Source: Candidatus Zixiibacteriota bacterium (GTDB lineage Bacteria; Zixibacteria; MSB-5A5; JAABVY01; JAHJOQ01). Taken from it: a DNA stretch of 39,402 nt. The DNA lies in NCBI GenBank assembly GCA_020053015.1, contig JAGVNY010000069.1, positions 1 to 39,402 on the forward strand. Reading direction: 5' to 3'. A program made the position numbers and the translations under genes. Shown here piece after piece: positions 19,338 to 27,876 of this stretch. Within the stretch, counting starts at the first letter, position 1, and each line of letters begins with the position of its first letter. The notes beneath the pieces are model-generated. The model made no database searches. It saw only the letters and a program-made list of their open reading frames with translations, and was not told where the DNA came from.

Positions 19338-19531
19338 TCTGCGCTGAACTACCCCTTATGTCTAACGCGCTCTGAAGACCGTATCTGATCCCGGTATCCT
19401 CAAGATGCCTTTTCTCTTGTATTAGTGATGAAGTCAGCTTACATTTGCGGATGTCACAGAGGTTAACGAACATCGCTCGTGGCGGGTGATTGCCGGCACA
19501 CAGAATACTTGCCGAGTTTCTTGTGTTCACT

Positions 19532-21796
19532 ATGAGAAAGCTCCCTGGTGTATTGCTCGTTCTCCTGACCTTTGCGCCTGCTCTATTTGCGGTGGAGCGT
19601 CTTGAAGTCGAGTGGGATCGCGATCCGGATTATCTCAGATATGTAATCGAGGAGATTCGATTCCATCCGTCTGGGGCCTTCAGAAAACCGATCGGCTCTT
19701 CTAATCTTGTTGTCAAACCGAAACGCAGAGCTTTCGAGCACGGTCTATACGTCAATGCTTGGAATCAGGATTACACGAAAACGGATGATTTCGCACAAGT
19801 CGAATTCGCGGAATATCCGGCCTTTTCTGCAACCAAGGGTAATAGCGTGTCGCTGGCCATCAACTACATGGCTGTTTATGAAGACGTCAAGCTCGGTCGA
19901 AGTGCCGTAGTGGGTACTGGAGACAGGAATGACTCATCTTTTGTCTTTCGAGTGAGCCCAGGTCCTGAGAAGACTGAATACAAATGTGTGGCCACCGGGA
20001 TGGATCGCACCGGAGATGGGCAGTGGACAACTGACTCACATCTCTGTGGGCTGGTGGACTACGACTTTGATGGGGTTGATGAGCTGTTTGTTAACGTGGT
20101 TCCCGGCAGGGACCTTAGTCCTCGGCTGCTCGTCTGTTTAGAGCTGCCTGACCTTGACGTGGAATGGAGCCTCTCCGTAGCATCGGGCACTGTCGGACAC
20201 TTAATCCAATCCAGCCAAGATTCGGAGAGACCATTTGTAATGTTTGTGACGTGTAGTCCTGGACACGGTGCGGCCGATACATGTTTCTCCGACAGATTCC
20301 AGTATGTTGTAGACGTCAATCACATTGGCAACATCACATATAAGAGAGTCGTTGGAAGATACGGGGAAATCCCCTCGTCGTTGGTCACGGCTGATAGTGC
20401 TTCTTTCTACCTGACGCACGGCTTTCCCCTTGAGTATGAAACAGAAGTACCCGAATCTGTCGTATCAGTTCCGCAGGTTTCCCGCATTGATTGGTCAGGC
20501 AATGTGATAGAGTCGGTTGATCTTCCGGAGAAACCGTCACACTTATGGGTTTCTGATTACGGGAATGATGGAAGTGCAGACTTGTTCACTTTGTCACAGA
20601 GTGGCACCGTCAGGATCTTCGATTCTCGTTTGCGATTAGTCGCCGGATCCGAAGAGACCGAGCTACGTGCGTATGTGGGAAGGCTCGATTCATGGTACGA
20701 TTCGAAGCAGGAAGTCTTCGTCATGGTCTCATCGGGCGAAACAGGCTTCTACACCAGAAGACTCGAGAAGCTTGCGTCCTTGCTGGCAGGTGAGTTTGGT
20801 TGTATCGAGGCGATCGAATTGGATTCGGTAGGACGGCTTGCTGCATTCGTCGCATCCGGAACAACCGGCGAGTTCTTCGGTCGTGTCAGACCAAGAAGGA
20901 CTCTTGAGTACTTGAAAGTGTTCTACTTTGAATATCAAGACTACATCGTTGCTATTCTTCCATCGCTGCTGGTCGGCCTGCTCGTAGTCAACTTCTTCAG
21001 GGGTCGAGTTACAAGGCAGAAGCGTGAGATTGAGGCTGTGCACAGAGAGCTGGCTGAAACCCACGAAGCATTGAAGCGAGCACAGCAGACGATCATTGCT
21101 CAGGAGAAATACCGACAGGCCAAGGACATTGCGGGAGGGTTTGCGCATGAGATTCGGAATGCACTCTTCCCTGCTGACAGTTCGATGACAAGGCTCAGGA
21201 GCATGGGTGATTTTTCAGAAGCAGATTCTGAGCGTGTGAATTGCCTATTGTCCGCGGTAGACAGCTCGATAACGCGGGTGATCGATCTAACCAGCCTCAT
21301 CTCGCAATACACCAAGCTCGACGCCGAATTCCGGCCAGAACCTGTTACTATTGCGAAGGTCATTGCTGAAGTAGTTTCGTGTAACCAGATCGAGCTTGAC
21401 GAAGCAGGAATCGCTGTAGAGATTTCAGGCCATCAGGACGCTGTATGTGAGGGGAATGTTAAGCAGATGTTCATCTTGTTCAACAACCTGCTTCGCAACA
21501 GCATTGATGCCTTGACAGGAATCCAGGCGCCGAGTATAATCTGCAATTGGAGAGTCAGTAACGGACTTCTTGAGGTTTCATGGTCCGATAATGGGGTAGG
21601 CATCAAGGCAGAGGACTTACCTCGGATATTCGACACATTCTTCTCGACAAAGCCCAGCAAAGGTACAGGTCTTGGGCTTTGTATTGCCAAGAAGATTGTC
21701 GACCTATACCGCGGAAGCATCACTGCATCGAGCGACCAGATGTCGGGAGCCAGATTTGACATAAGGCTGCGACTCTGGAGAGATGAGCAAGAATAA
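19532..21796 (+). CDS. Sensor histidine kinase with large extracytoplasmic propeller-like N-terminal domain
   Basis: Signal-like N-terminus MRKLPGVLLVLLTFAPALFA; DYDFDGVDELFVNVVPG repeat-like motif; TM IVAILPSLLVGLLVVNFF; KDIAGGFAHEIRNALFP (H box); SDNGVGIKAEDLPRIFDTFFSTKPSKGTGLGLCIAKKIVD. Confidence 0.9.
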   Translation: MRKLPGVLLVLLTFAPALFAVERLEVEWDRDPDYLRYVIEEIRFHPSGAFRKPIGSSNLVVKPKRRAFEHGLYVNAWNQDYTKTDDFAQVEFAEYPAFSATKGNSVSLAINYMAVYEDVKLGRSAVVGTGDRNDSSFVFRVSPGPEKTEYKCVATGMDRTGDGQWTTDSHLCGLVDYDFDGVDELFVNVVPGRDLSPRLLVCLELPDLDVEWSLSVASGTVGHLIQSSQDSERPFVMFVTCSPGHGAADTCFSDRFQYVVDVNHIGNITYKRVVGRYGEIPSSLVTADSASFYLTHGFPLEYETEVPESVVSVPQVSRIDWSGNVIESVDLPEKPSHLWVSDYGNDGSADLFTLSQSGTVRIFDSRLRLVAGSEETELRAYVGRLDSWYDSKQEVFVMVSSGETGFYTRRLEKLASLLAGEFGCIEAIELDSVGRLAAFVASGTTGEFFGRVRPRRTLEYLKVFYFEYQDYIVAILPSLLVGLLVVNFFRGRVTRQKREIEAVHRELAETHEALKRAQQTIIAQEKYRQAKDIAGGFAHEIRNALFPADSSMTRLRSMGDFSEADSERVNCLLSAVDSSITRVIDLTSLISQYTKLDAEFRPEPVTIAKVIAEVVSCNQIELDEAGIAVEISGHQDAVCEGNVKQMFILFNNLLRNSIDALTGIQAPSIICNWRVSNGLLEVSWSDNGVGIKAEDLPRIFDTFFSTKPSKGTGLGLCIAKKIVDLYRGSITASSDQMSGARFDIRLRLWRDEQE

Positions 21797-21826
21797 CTAC
21801 ACCGGACTGAGGTTTGAGGAAACACT

Positions 21827-23212
21827 GTGTCTGACAACGGCAAAGCTACCATTCTGATCGTCGACGATGACCAATATGTCCTCGCAGCTCTGATGCAGTT
21901 GTTTTGTGACGACTACAACGTGATTCTCGCATCCTCTGGCGCTGAAGCGATTGAAGTAGTCAGGATGGGGAAGCAGATATCTGCTGTCGTGATGGATATC
22001 AAGATGACTCCGATGGATGGGCTGACTGCTGCAAGACATATCTTAACGATCGACTCGACTATCCCTGTGATCTTCCATACTGGCTACCCTAGAGAGTATA
22101 ATGAACAACAAATCGATGCTGCCGAGAAACCGTTCGAATACGTTCAGAAAGGTAGATCAAGCCAGCAGCTCATAAGGGCTGTCAGAAATGCGGTTGAGAC
22201 GAGTCTGCTGAGGAGAAGCACAGTTGAGTTGTCACGGTATGCCGCTAACAACTTCGACATCATAGGCCGCTCGCCAGTCATGCTTGAAGTTTATAGGCTC
22301 ATTCGAAGAGTGGCTCCCACTGAGGTGAAAGTAATGATTCTCGGCGAGACTGGTACTGGTAAGGAGCTCGTTGCGAGGGCAATCCATAAGCTGAGCGCGA
22401 GGAAGGACAACCGTCTTGTGATCTTCAACTGTAATCACAAGTCAGCAGACCTTGTTGAGTCAGAGCTTTTCGGACATGTGAAAGGTGCTTTCACGGGAGC
22501 GATCTCGGGTCGTATAGGGCAGTTTGAGTACGCCGATGGGGGTACAGTCTTCCTGGACGAGATCGGTGATCTCGATATCACAACGCAAGCGAAGTTACTT
22601 CGTGTGGTTGAGACGGGCGAATTCAGTCGGGTTGGAGCCCATGATGTGAGTGTTACTAATGTGAGAGTGATCTGCGCAACTCATAAGAGTCTTGAGGGAT
22701 TGGTTTCTGAGGGCAGGTTCCGAGAAGACTTGTACTATCGGCTCAAAGGTGTGCAGATTCTCATGCCGCCATTGCGCGAAAGACGCGAAGACATACCTCT
22801 GCTCATAGGGAAATTCCTCGATCGCTTCACAATCGAGTGCGATATGCCGCCCAAGTACTTCGATCCCGATGCAGAAGCCGTATTGAGGAAATTCGACTGG
22901 CCCGGCAATGTCCGCGATCTCGAGCGGGCGGTGGAATCGCTGATCGTACTCACCGATTCAGACGTGATCATTGTGGGCGATGTCCAACGCTATCTACATC
23001 TGATACAGGATGCAGTCTCGGACAGTTCAGAAGGTGTGATTCCTCTTCCGGTTCGGGTTCGTGAGTTCAAGCGAAAGTGCATCGAAGACGCCTTGAGCCA
23101 GACAGGTGGCAACATCAGCGAGGCAGCTCGTCTGCTTGGGGTAGATCGAGCCAATCTTGGGCGGGATATCCGTGCTCTCAACATTGCACTCGCAAGTGGT
23201 TCTGCCTCTTAA
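21827..23212 (+). CDS. NtrC-family sigma54-dependent response regulator
   Basis: TILIVDDDQYVLAAL...VVMDIKMTPMDG (receiver), GETGTGKELVARAIH, ESELFGHVKGAFTGA (GAFTGA loop), Fis-type HTH GNISEAARLLGVDRANLGRDI. GTG start 31 bp after the kinase. Confidence 0.95.
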   Translation: MSDNGKATILIVDDDQYVLAALMQLFCDDYNVILASSGAEAIEVVRMGKQISAVVMDIKMTPMDGLTAARHILTIDSTIPVIFHTGYPREYNEQQIDAAEKPFEYVQKGRSSQQLIRAVRNAVETSLLRRSTVELSRYAANNFDIIGRSPVMLEVYRLIRRVAPTEVKVMILGETGTGKELVARAIHKLSARKDNRLVIFNCNHKSADLVESELFGHVKGAFTGAISGRIGQFEYADGGTVFLDEIGDLDITTQAKLLRVVETGEFSRVGAHDVSVTNVRVICATHKSLEGLVSEGRFREDLYYRLKGVQILMPPLRERREDIPLLIGKFLDRFTIECDMPPKYFDPDAEAVLRKFDWPGNVRDLERAVESLIVLTDSDVIIVGDVQRYLHLIQDAVSDSSEGVIPLPVRVREFKRKCIEDALSQTGGNISEAARLLGVDRANLGRDIRALNIALASGSAS

Positions 23213-23350
23213 GTAGGTCATTCTGACATCTGATACCCGTCGCATGTGAGTCACGGTGACCTCACAGCACTCATCTCGCTCCGATCTGAACTTCTCATAA
23301 TCTCTTTCACGACTTAGGCTTCACGAGCTGCTACTGCCCGCTCAACGAAT

Positions 23351-23366
23351 TGGCACAGGCTTTGAT
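23351..23366 (+). promoter_or_regulatory. Candidate sigma54 -24/-12 site
   Basis: TGGCACAGGCTTTGAT against consensus TGGCACRNNNNTTGCW; the -12 C is A here, so the match is imperfect. Confidence 0.35.
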
Positions 23367-23501
23367 ATCACTAATAAGGCAGAAGGAAACAAGCAATGGC
23401 ACATGACATCTCAAACAGGAGGAAGAACGAGGAAGAAAGACTGGAGGGGATTATCCCAAACACGTACCGTGAAACAACCCAGATTGGAAGGAGAAGAAGC
23501 C

Positions 23502-25556
23502 GTGTTCGAAAGATTCACTTTGACTTGGAAGGCCACGCTCTTTGTGGCAGCGATAGCAATTCTATTCGCAGGTAGTTCATTTGGACAATTGACTCCATTG
23601 CATGAGAACTGGGAAGATGATGCTGTGCTACCCAATGTCGACTGGGGAGTTGTGGTGCAGAGCAGCGGAACAACCTATCCGTTCATTGAAGATTTCGGCA
23701 ACCCTGGCAAGAGCCTAAATATGGGCGGTACCGGTGACGGGCATAAGGCCCGAACCTACCATAAGACATTCCGACCGGACTATAGTTTCGGACTCGTTAC
23801 GGAGTTCGATGTGTATCTCTCGGGAAGCGGGTCACATTACACTGACGCGCAGGTGCTTCTTTCGACATCACCTGATGACTTCGACGCAGGCACGACTCTT
23901 CTCATGTGGTTCAACAAGTATAGTAGTAATCAGCGCAGAGTATGGATGTGCTTGTACTCTTCAGATCCCGAACACGATGAGCAGTTGATCTTGTCCGATG
24001 CTTACATCAGTGACACATGGAACCATGGAAAGGTGGTAGTTCGACCAGACCAGCGTGTCGAATTCTATGTGAATGATCTGCTACTCTGGACTTCAACCAA
24101 GACAATCGATCCGGCGAATGCCACAAACACTTACCTGTGTATAGAGGGCCAATCGTACAACGGCCCAGCGCGGCTTGATAATCTACTGGTCACCGGAGTG
24201 CCTGACACCCTTCGCATCGGGCGTCCTGCGTACCAGTCTCAGATACTGCCTGCATGCGTTAGAGTGCCTGTCTACCTCTACAACTATCGTCCCACAGCCG
24301 CTGGCAGATTTCCTCTTACATACGACTGGGATTCCGATCCGGATTCCGTCAGCTTTGTGAACACACGACTCGAAGGAATGGACGTTTTGCTGGCCAATAT
24401 CGATCCGACTGAGAACGTGATTGATGTGATGTTTGTTGCCGATTTCGGACCAGGCTATCTCCCGCCCGTCGACGCGAGCTCTGCAGACATACCGATGTTT
24501 TGGGTCTACCTAAGTCTGGACTGCGACTTGCACGGAATGTCGTTATCGCCTCCGGAAACCACCACCGTATGTGCTGTGGAGGATTGTTTCGGCGTGAGAA
24601 CCGTCGATACATATGCGCTAATTTCAGTACCTGAGGTTGTCTCTAATAGCCTTCTCGTGAAGAGATACATGCCGGGCGACGTTAATGCGTCTGGCAACAG
24701 AGACATAGACGACATAGTGTATCTGATTCACTATGTATTCACCGGAGGCCCTGAACCGGCGATGTGCCTTATGGTCGGTGACTGCAATGGAGACTGCAGT
24801 ATTGACATTGACGACATTATGTGGCTGATCGATTTCATCTTCCGGGCCGGTCCGCTACCCGTCGATGGATGCTCCGTCAAGTCGAGTCTGGCGAAAGCTA
24901 GTATCGGAACGGCAGACATTATAGTTGCATCATGGAGAAAGGCTGGCCGAAGTGGGACCTCTCTCTATCTTGATGCCGACAGAGATGTTCGTGGCCTGCA
25001 GCTGGAATTCGAAACACACGGGGATGTCGCGAACCTGAGCGTCTCATCGACACTTGAAGGCGTGCAGTTGTTCTCAGGCTGGGTTGACGGGCGGTTCAAG
25101 GTTGGGTTGCTCGATGTGCAGGGTCAGGCGTTGATCCCTGCTGGCAAGAACGACATCGTCACATTCAGCTACACTGGCGAGGGCGATGTAGAGCTTGTCA
25201 AGACTATTGCTGTGGCAAAGGGTGGCGGTCATCTTGACGTGACCGTCTCAAAGGATGCTTCAACAGCGACTCTACCGATTGACTTTTCTCTCGACCAGAA
25301 TCACCCCAACCCGTTTAACCCGTCAACGGAGATTAGCTTCAGCCTGCCGGTGGCATCCAACGTCCGGCTGGATGTCTTCAACATCATGGGTCAAACGGTC
25401 GCGACTCTGGTCAATGGCAATCTGCAAGCAGGCAAACACAGCGTGGTTTGGAACGGCAAGTCATCTGCCGGAGAGACAGCTGCTTCAGGAGTCTACTTCT
25501 ACAAGATCGAGGCGGCAGGCTTCACGGATGTTAAGAAGATGCTGCTGATGAAATAG
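23502..25556 (+). CDS. Secreted protein with dockerin-type repeats and T9SS-type C-terminal sorting domain
   Basis: Signal peptide from GTG 23502 (FTLTWKATLFVAAIAILFAGSSFGQ); GDVNASGNRDIDDIVYLIHYVFTGG and GDCNGDCSIDIDDIMWLIDFIFRAG (dockerin pair); NHPNPFNPSTEISFSLP...KKMLLMK tail. Confidence 0.88.
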   Translation: MFERFTLTWKATLFVAAIAILFAGSSFGQLTPLHENWEDDAVLPNVDWGVVVQSSGTTYPFIEDFGNPGKSLNMGGTGDGHKARTYHKTFRPDYSFGLVTEFDVYLSGSGSHYTDAQVLLSTSPDDFDAGTTLLMWFNKYSSNQRRVWMCLYSSDPEHDEQLILSDAYISDTWNHGKVVVRPDQRVEFYVNDLLLWTSTKTIDPANATNTYLCIEGQSYNGPARLDNLLVTGVPDTLRIGRPAYQSQILPACVRVPVYLYNYRPTAAGRFPLTYDWDSDPDSVSFVNTRLEGMDVLLANIDPTENVIDVMFVADFGPGYLPPVDASSADIPMFWVYLSLDCDLHGMSLSPPETTTVCAVEDCFGVRTVDTYALISVPEVVSNSLLVKRYMPGDVNASGNRDIDDIVYLIHYVFTGGPEPAMCLMVGDCNGDCSIDIDDIMWLIDFIFRAGPLPVDGCSVKSSLAKASIGTADIIVASWRKAGRSGTSLYLDADRDVRGLQLEFETHGDVANLSVSSTLEGVQLFSGWVDGRFKVGLLDVQGQALIPAGKNDIVTFSYTGEGDVELVKTIAVAKGGGHLDVTVSKDASTATLPIDFSLDQNHPNPFNPSTEISFSLPVASNVRLDVFNIMGQTVATLVNGNLQAGKHSVVWNGKSSAGETAASGVYFYKIEAAGFTDVKKMLLMK

Positions 25557-25581
25557 CGCGGGAAACGTCCTGGGGATAGAG

Positions 25582-25611
25582 ACAGGGGCCGGGTTGTATC
25601 CCGGCCTCTGT
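25582..25611 (+). terminator. Strong hairpin, likely terminator, after secreted protein gene
   Basis: ACAGGGGCCGGG-ttgtat-CCCGGCCTCTGT (12-bp stem with one G:T); no clear T tract. Confidence 0.55.
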
Positions 25612-25882
25612 GCTGCGATGTCTCGTCGCGGCACCAGTGTCTGATACTGGGAAACCAACGATGATTGAGGCGACGGGAGTTGCGAAAGAGGCTTCAGTTC
25701 TGATTCGCTCTTGCCTCTGTGATCACATCTTCGGATAGAATGAAGCTTCTTGACGCTCTGTGCTGCGGCAGATATATTCTTGCAGGCTTGATTCCAGCCA
25801 GCGACTTGTAATATGTTCTGGGCTGACAGGTGTGCTCTTATGACGACCGTTCTTGCCCAGGCTGAATTGAGACCCTCAGCAG

Positions 25883-26995
25883 TTGAGAAACTCGTTCGAG
25901 AAGGGTTGCTCATTGATCCCGATCCACGAAAGAGGGGAGATCGTCCGCCGGTTTCTCCTTGATCCTGCCAGCGAAAAAGCGTTCCTGTCCTTCTTCAGCA
26001 TCTGCCACTCTATTGCCAAGGGGGAACTGCAGTATCTTCGCCAGAGAGGAAACGTGCATCTTCTGAGGTGTGCTGATCGAGGAGAATCGATTGAAGCTGT
26101 GGCGTGCAGTTGTCTTGGTGATCTCTTCGCGCGCGACAGATGCGGGAGGTATTACAGACTGCCTGAAGGTCTTCATGATCTCGGGGTTGATGACTTTGAG
26201 AGAATCGACACAAGCTTGTTGTACCTTCGGATCGAGAGTCTAATCAAAACACATGCATATCAGTCTCTTGCGAAAAAGGCCGGGCGTGAAGACCCATTGG
26301 CAGTAGCTCTTCGGAACAGATTCAAGAGCATACTGCGCTCTGACCAATTCTGTTCGCCAAACGAGTCCAAGGGCGCGGGAAGATGGATTTGTCTCCGCAA
26401 GAACAGGGACCGACTTCGCCGCGAGAAGCCCGACATATACTTTGATTGCCTTCTCCGGATTGCCGACGATGCGTATGAGGTAACGAGGACGAAGAAGGAA
26501 TGGTGTACACGCATCTTTGAGTTTCTTGACGAGGCTGAGGATGTCCGGAATTGCCTGCGGAAGTCCGACCTTCTGAGGGCAGTGGTTGCCGTGAATCGGG
26601 GCAAGATAGGTCCGGGGGATGTGATGGGTCGCGGTGAACGGTCACCGGCCTATTTGGCGCTGTGCCGAGAGGCTGAGAAGGTCCAAGCAGACATTCTGGA
26701 TTGGGTCATGGAGAGCCTTGTGGCCAAGTACTTACAGAAAGGTAAGTTTACAATTGATGAAGCAGAAGTGGTTAGGAATGCCGTGGAAAGCTACCTGGGC
26801 GACTTGATCGAGCACGGATGTACGGATTCGAAGCGGACCTATTTCGAGGAGGCGATGTCCGCAGATGTCCATGACATATACATAAAACGATACAAGGATG
26901 CATTCGAGTTGATCGTTGACAAGGCTGCGGAGGAATTTCAACGTCGAATGAGAAAAATCGCCACAGAACTCGGATTTATCGACTACTTTGGATAG
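25883..26995 (+). CDS. Unknown protein, first gene of the zf-HC2/Lon-like operon (possible sigma-like or regulatory role by context)
   Basis: 370 aa ORF; stop overlaps the next start (TAGTG). Start uncertain (TTG 25883 or TTG 25913, the latter after GAGAAGGG). No motif firmly recognised. Confidence 0.75.
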   Translation: MRNSFEKGCSLIPIHERGEIVRRFLLDPASEKAFLSFFSICHSIAKGELQYLRQRGNVHLLRCADRGESIEAVACSCLGDLFARDRCGRYYRLPEGLHDLGVDDFERIDTSLLYLRIESLIKTHAYQSLAKKAGREDPLAVALRNRFKSILRSDQFCSPNESKGAGRWICLRKNRDRLRREKPDIYFDCLLRIADDAYEVTRTKKEWCTRIFEFLDEAEDVRNCLRKSDLLRAVVAVNRGKIGPGDVMGRGERSPAYLALCREAEKVQADILDWVMESLVAKYLQKGKFTIDEAEVVRNAVESYLGDLIEHGCTDSKRTYFEEAMSADVHDIYIKRYKDAFELIVDKAAEEFQRRMRKIATELGFIDYFG

Positions 26996-27870
26996 TGGAA
27001 CACGGTAGGGAGGTCAGATTGCACCCCACCAGGGACATGCTTAAGCTCTATGTATATAGAGCGTTAGAGGACAACAGCATCTCGGACGACGTCACAGAGC
27101 ATTTGCGAGAGTGCGAGCTCTGTGCGGAGTTTGTACAAGAGTATCGTGAGCAGTGCGAGCTCATAGACGAAGCTTATGCAGAGCCGCTCAGCGATGAGAC
27201 TCTCGAGTTCGCTCGAACGCTCTTTGGCAGACCGGCCGCTGGTGCGATCATACAACTCTCGTTCGCCGAGGCAGACAAGCCGGCATCCTTGCGTCTTGCT
27301 GCGGATGGTCGAAGTAGCCGCCCGAACGTAGTCAATCTCGTTACGCTTTTCTCCGAAAAGCCGGAGGTTGTGCTCAATGTGATGCGTGATGTCAGCAAGG
27401 ACATCGACTATCTGCAATTGATCGCCAATGACCCGGCCTTGTCCTCCCACGTCATGATTCAGATCCCGGAACTTGGGCGCGAGTTCATCACGGATGACGA
27501 TGGCCGAGCAGTAATCGAGCAGCCGCGCATCGAGAATTTCAACAAGCTCAAATGGCAGATCAAGATGCCAGATGCGGTCTTTGCCCTAATGCCTCTCACC
27601 TATGACCCCGAACGCGTGGAATACTCGGAGGAAGTCATTCTTACCACGCAGAAGCAGGACAAGATCAAGGTGATGTTCGAAGGCAGGGAATTAGGGAAGA
27701 GAATAGTGATTCAGATACTCGAGCTTGAAGGCAAAGCTGATTTCGGCAAGATCAGAGTGGCGATTGCCCAGAATGGCGTCGCCAAAACATCGTTTGTCTC
27801 ACGCGGCGAGACTGTTCTCTTTGATCTCGTCAATTCAGAAAGCCGGGTTAATATAAGGCTGTTTCAATAG
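26995..27870 (+). CDS. Protein with N-terminal zf-HC2-like zinc finger (anti-sigma-like)
   Basis: VTEHLRECELCAEFVQEYREQ fits HxxxCxxC of anti-sigma zinc fingers; no obvious TM segment in the 291 aa. Confidence 0.7.
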   Translation: MEHGREVRLHPTRDMLKLYVYRALEDNSISDDVTEHLRECELCAEFVQEYREQCELIDEAYAEPLSDETLEFARTLFGRPAAGAIIQLSFAEADKPASLRLAADGRSSRPNVVNLVTLFSEKPEVVLNVMRDVSKDIDYLQLIANDPALSSHVMIQIPELGREFITDDDGRAVIEQPRIENFNKLKWQIKMPDAVFALMPLTYDPERVEYSEEVILTTQKQDKIKVMFEGRELGKRIVIQILELEGKADFGKIRVAIAQNGVAKTSFVSRGETVLFDLVNSESRVNIRLFQ

Positions 27871-27876
27871 ATTCCT

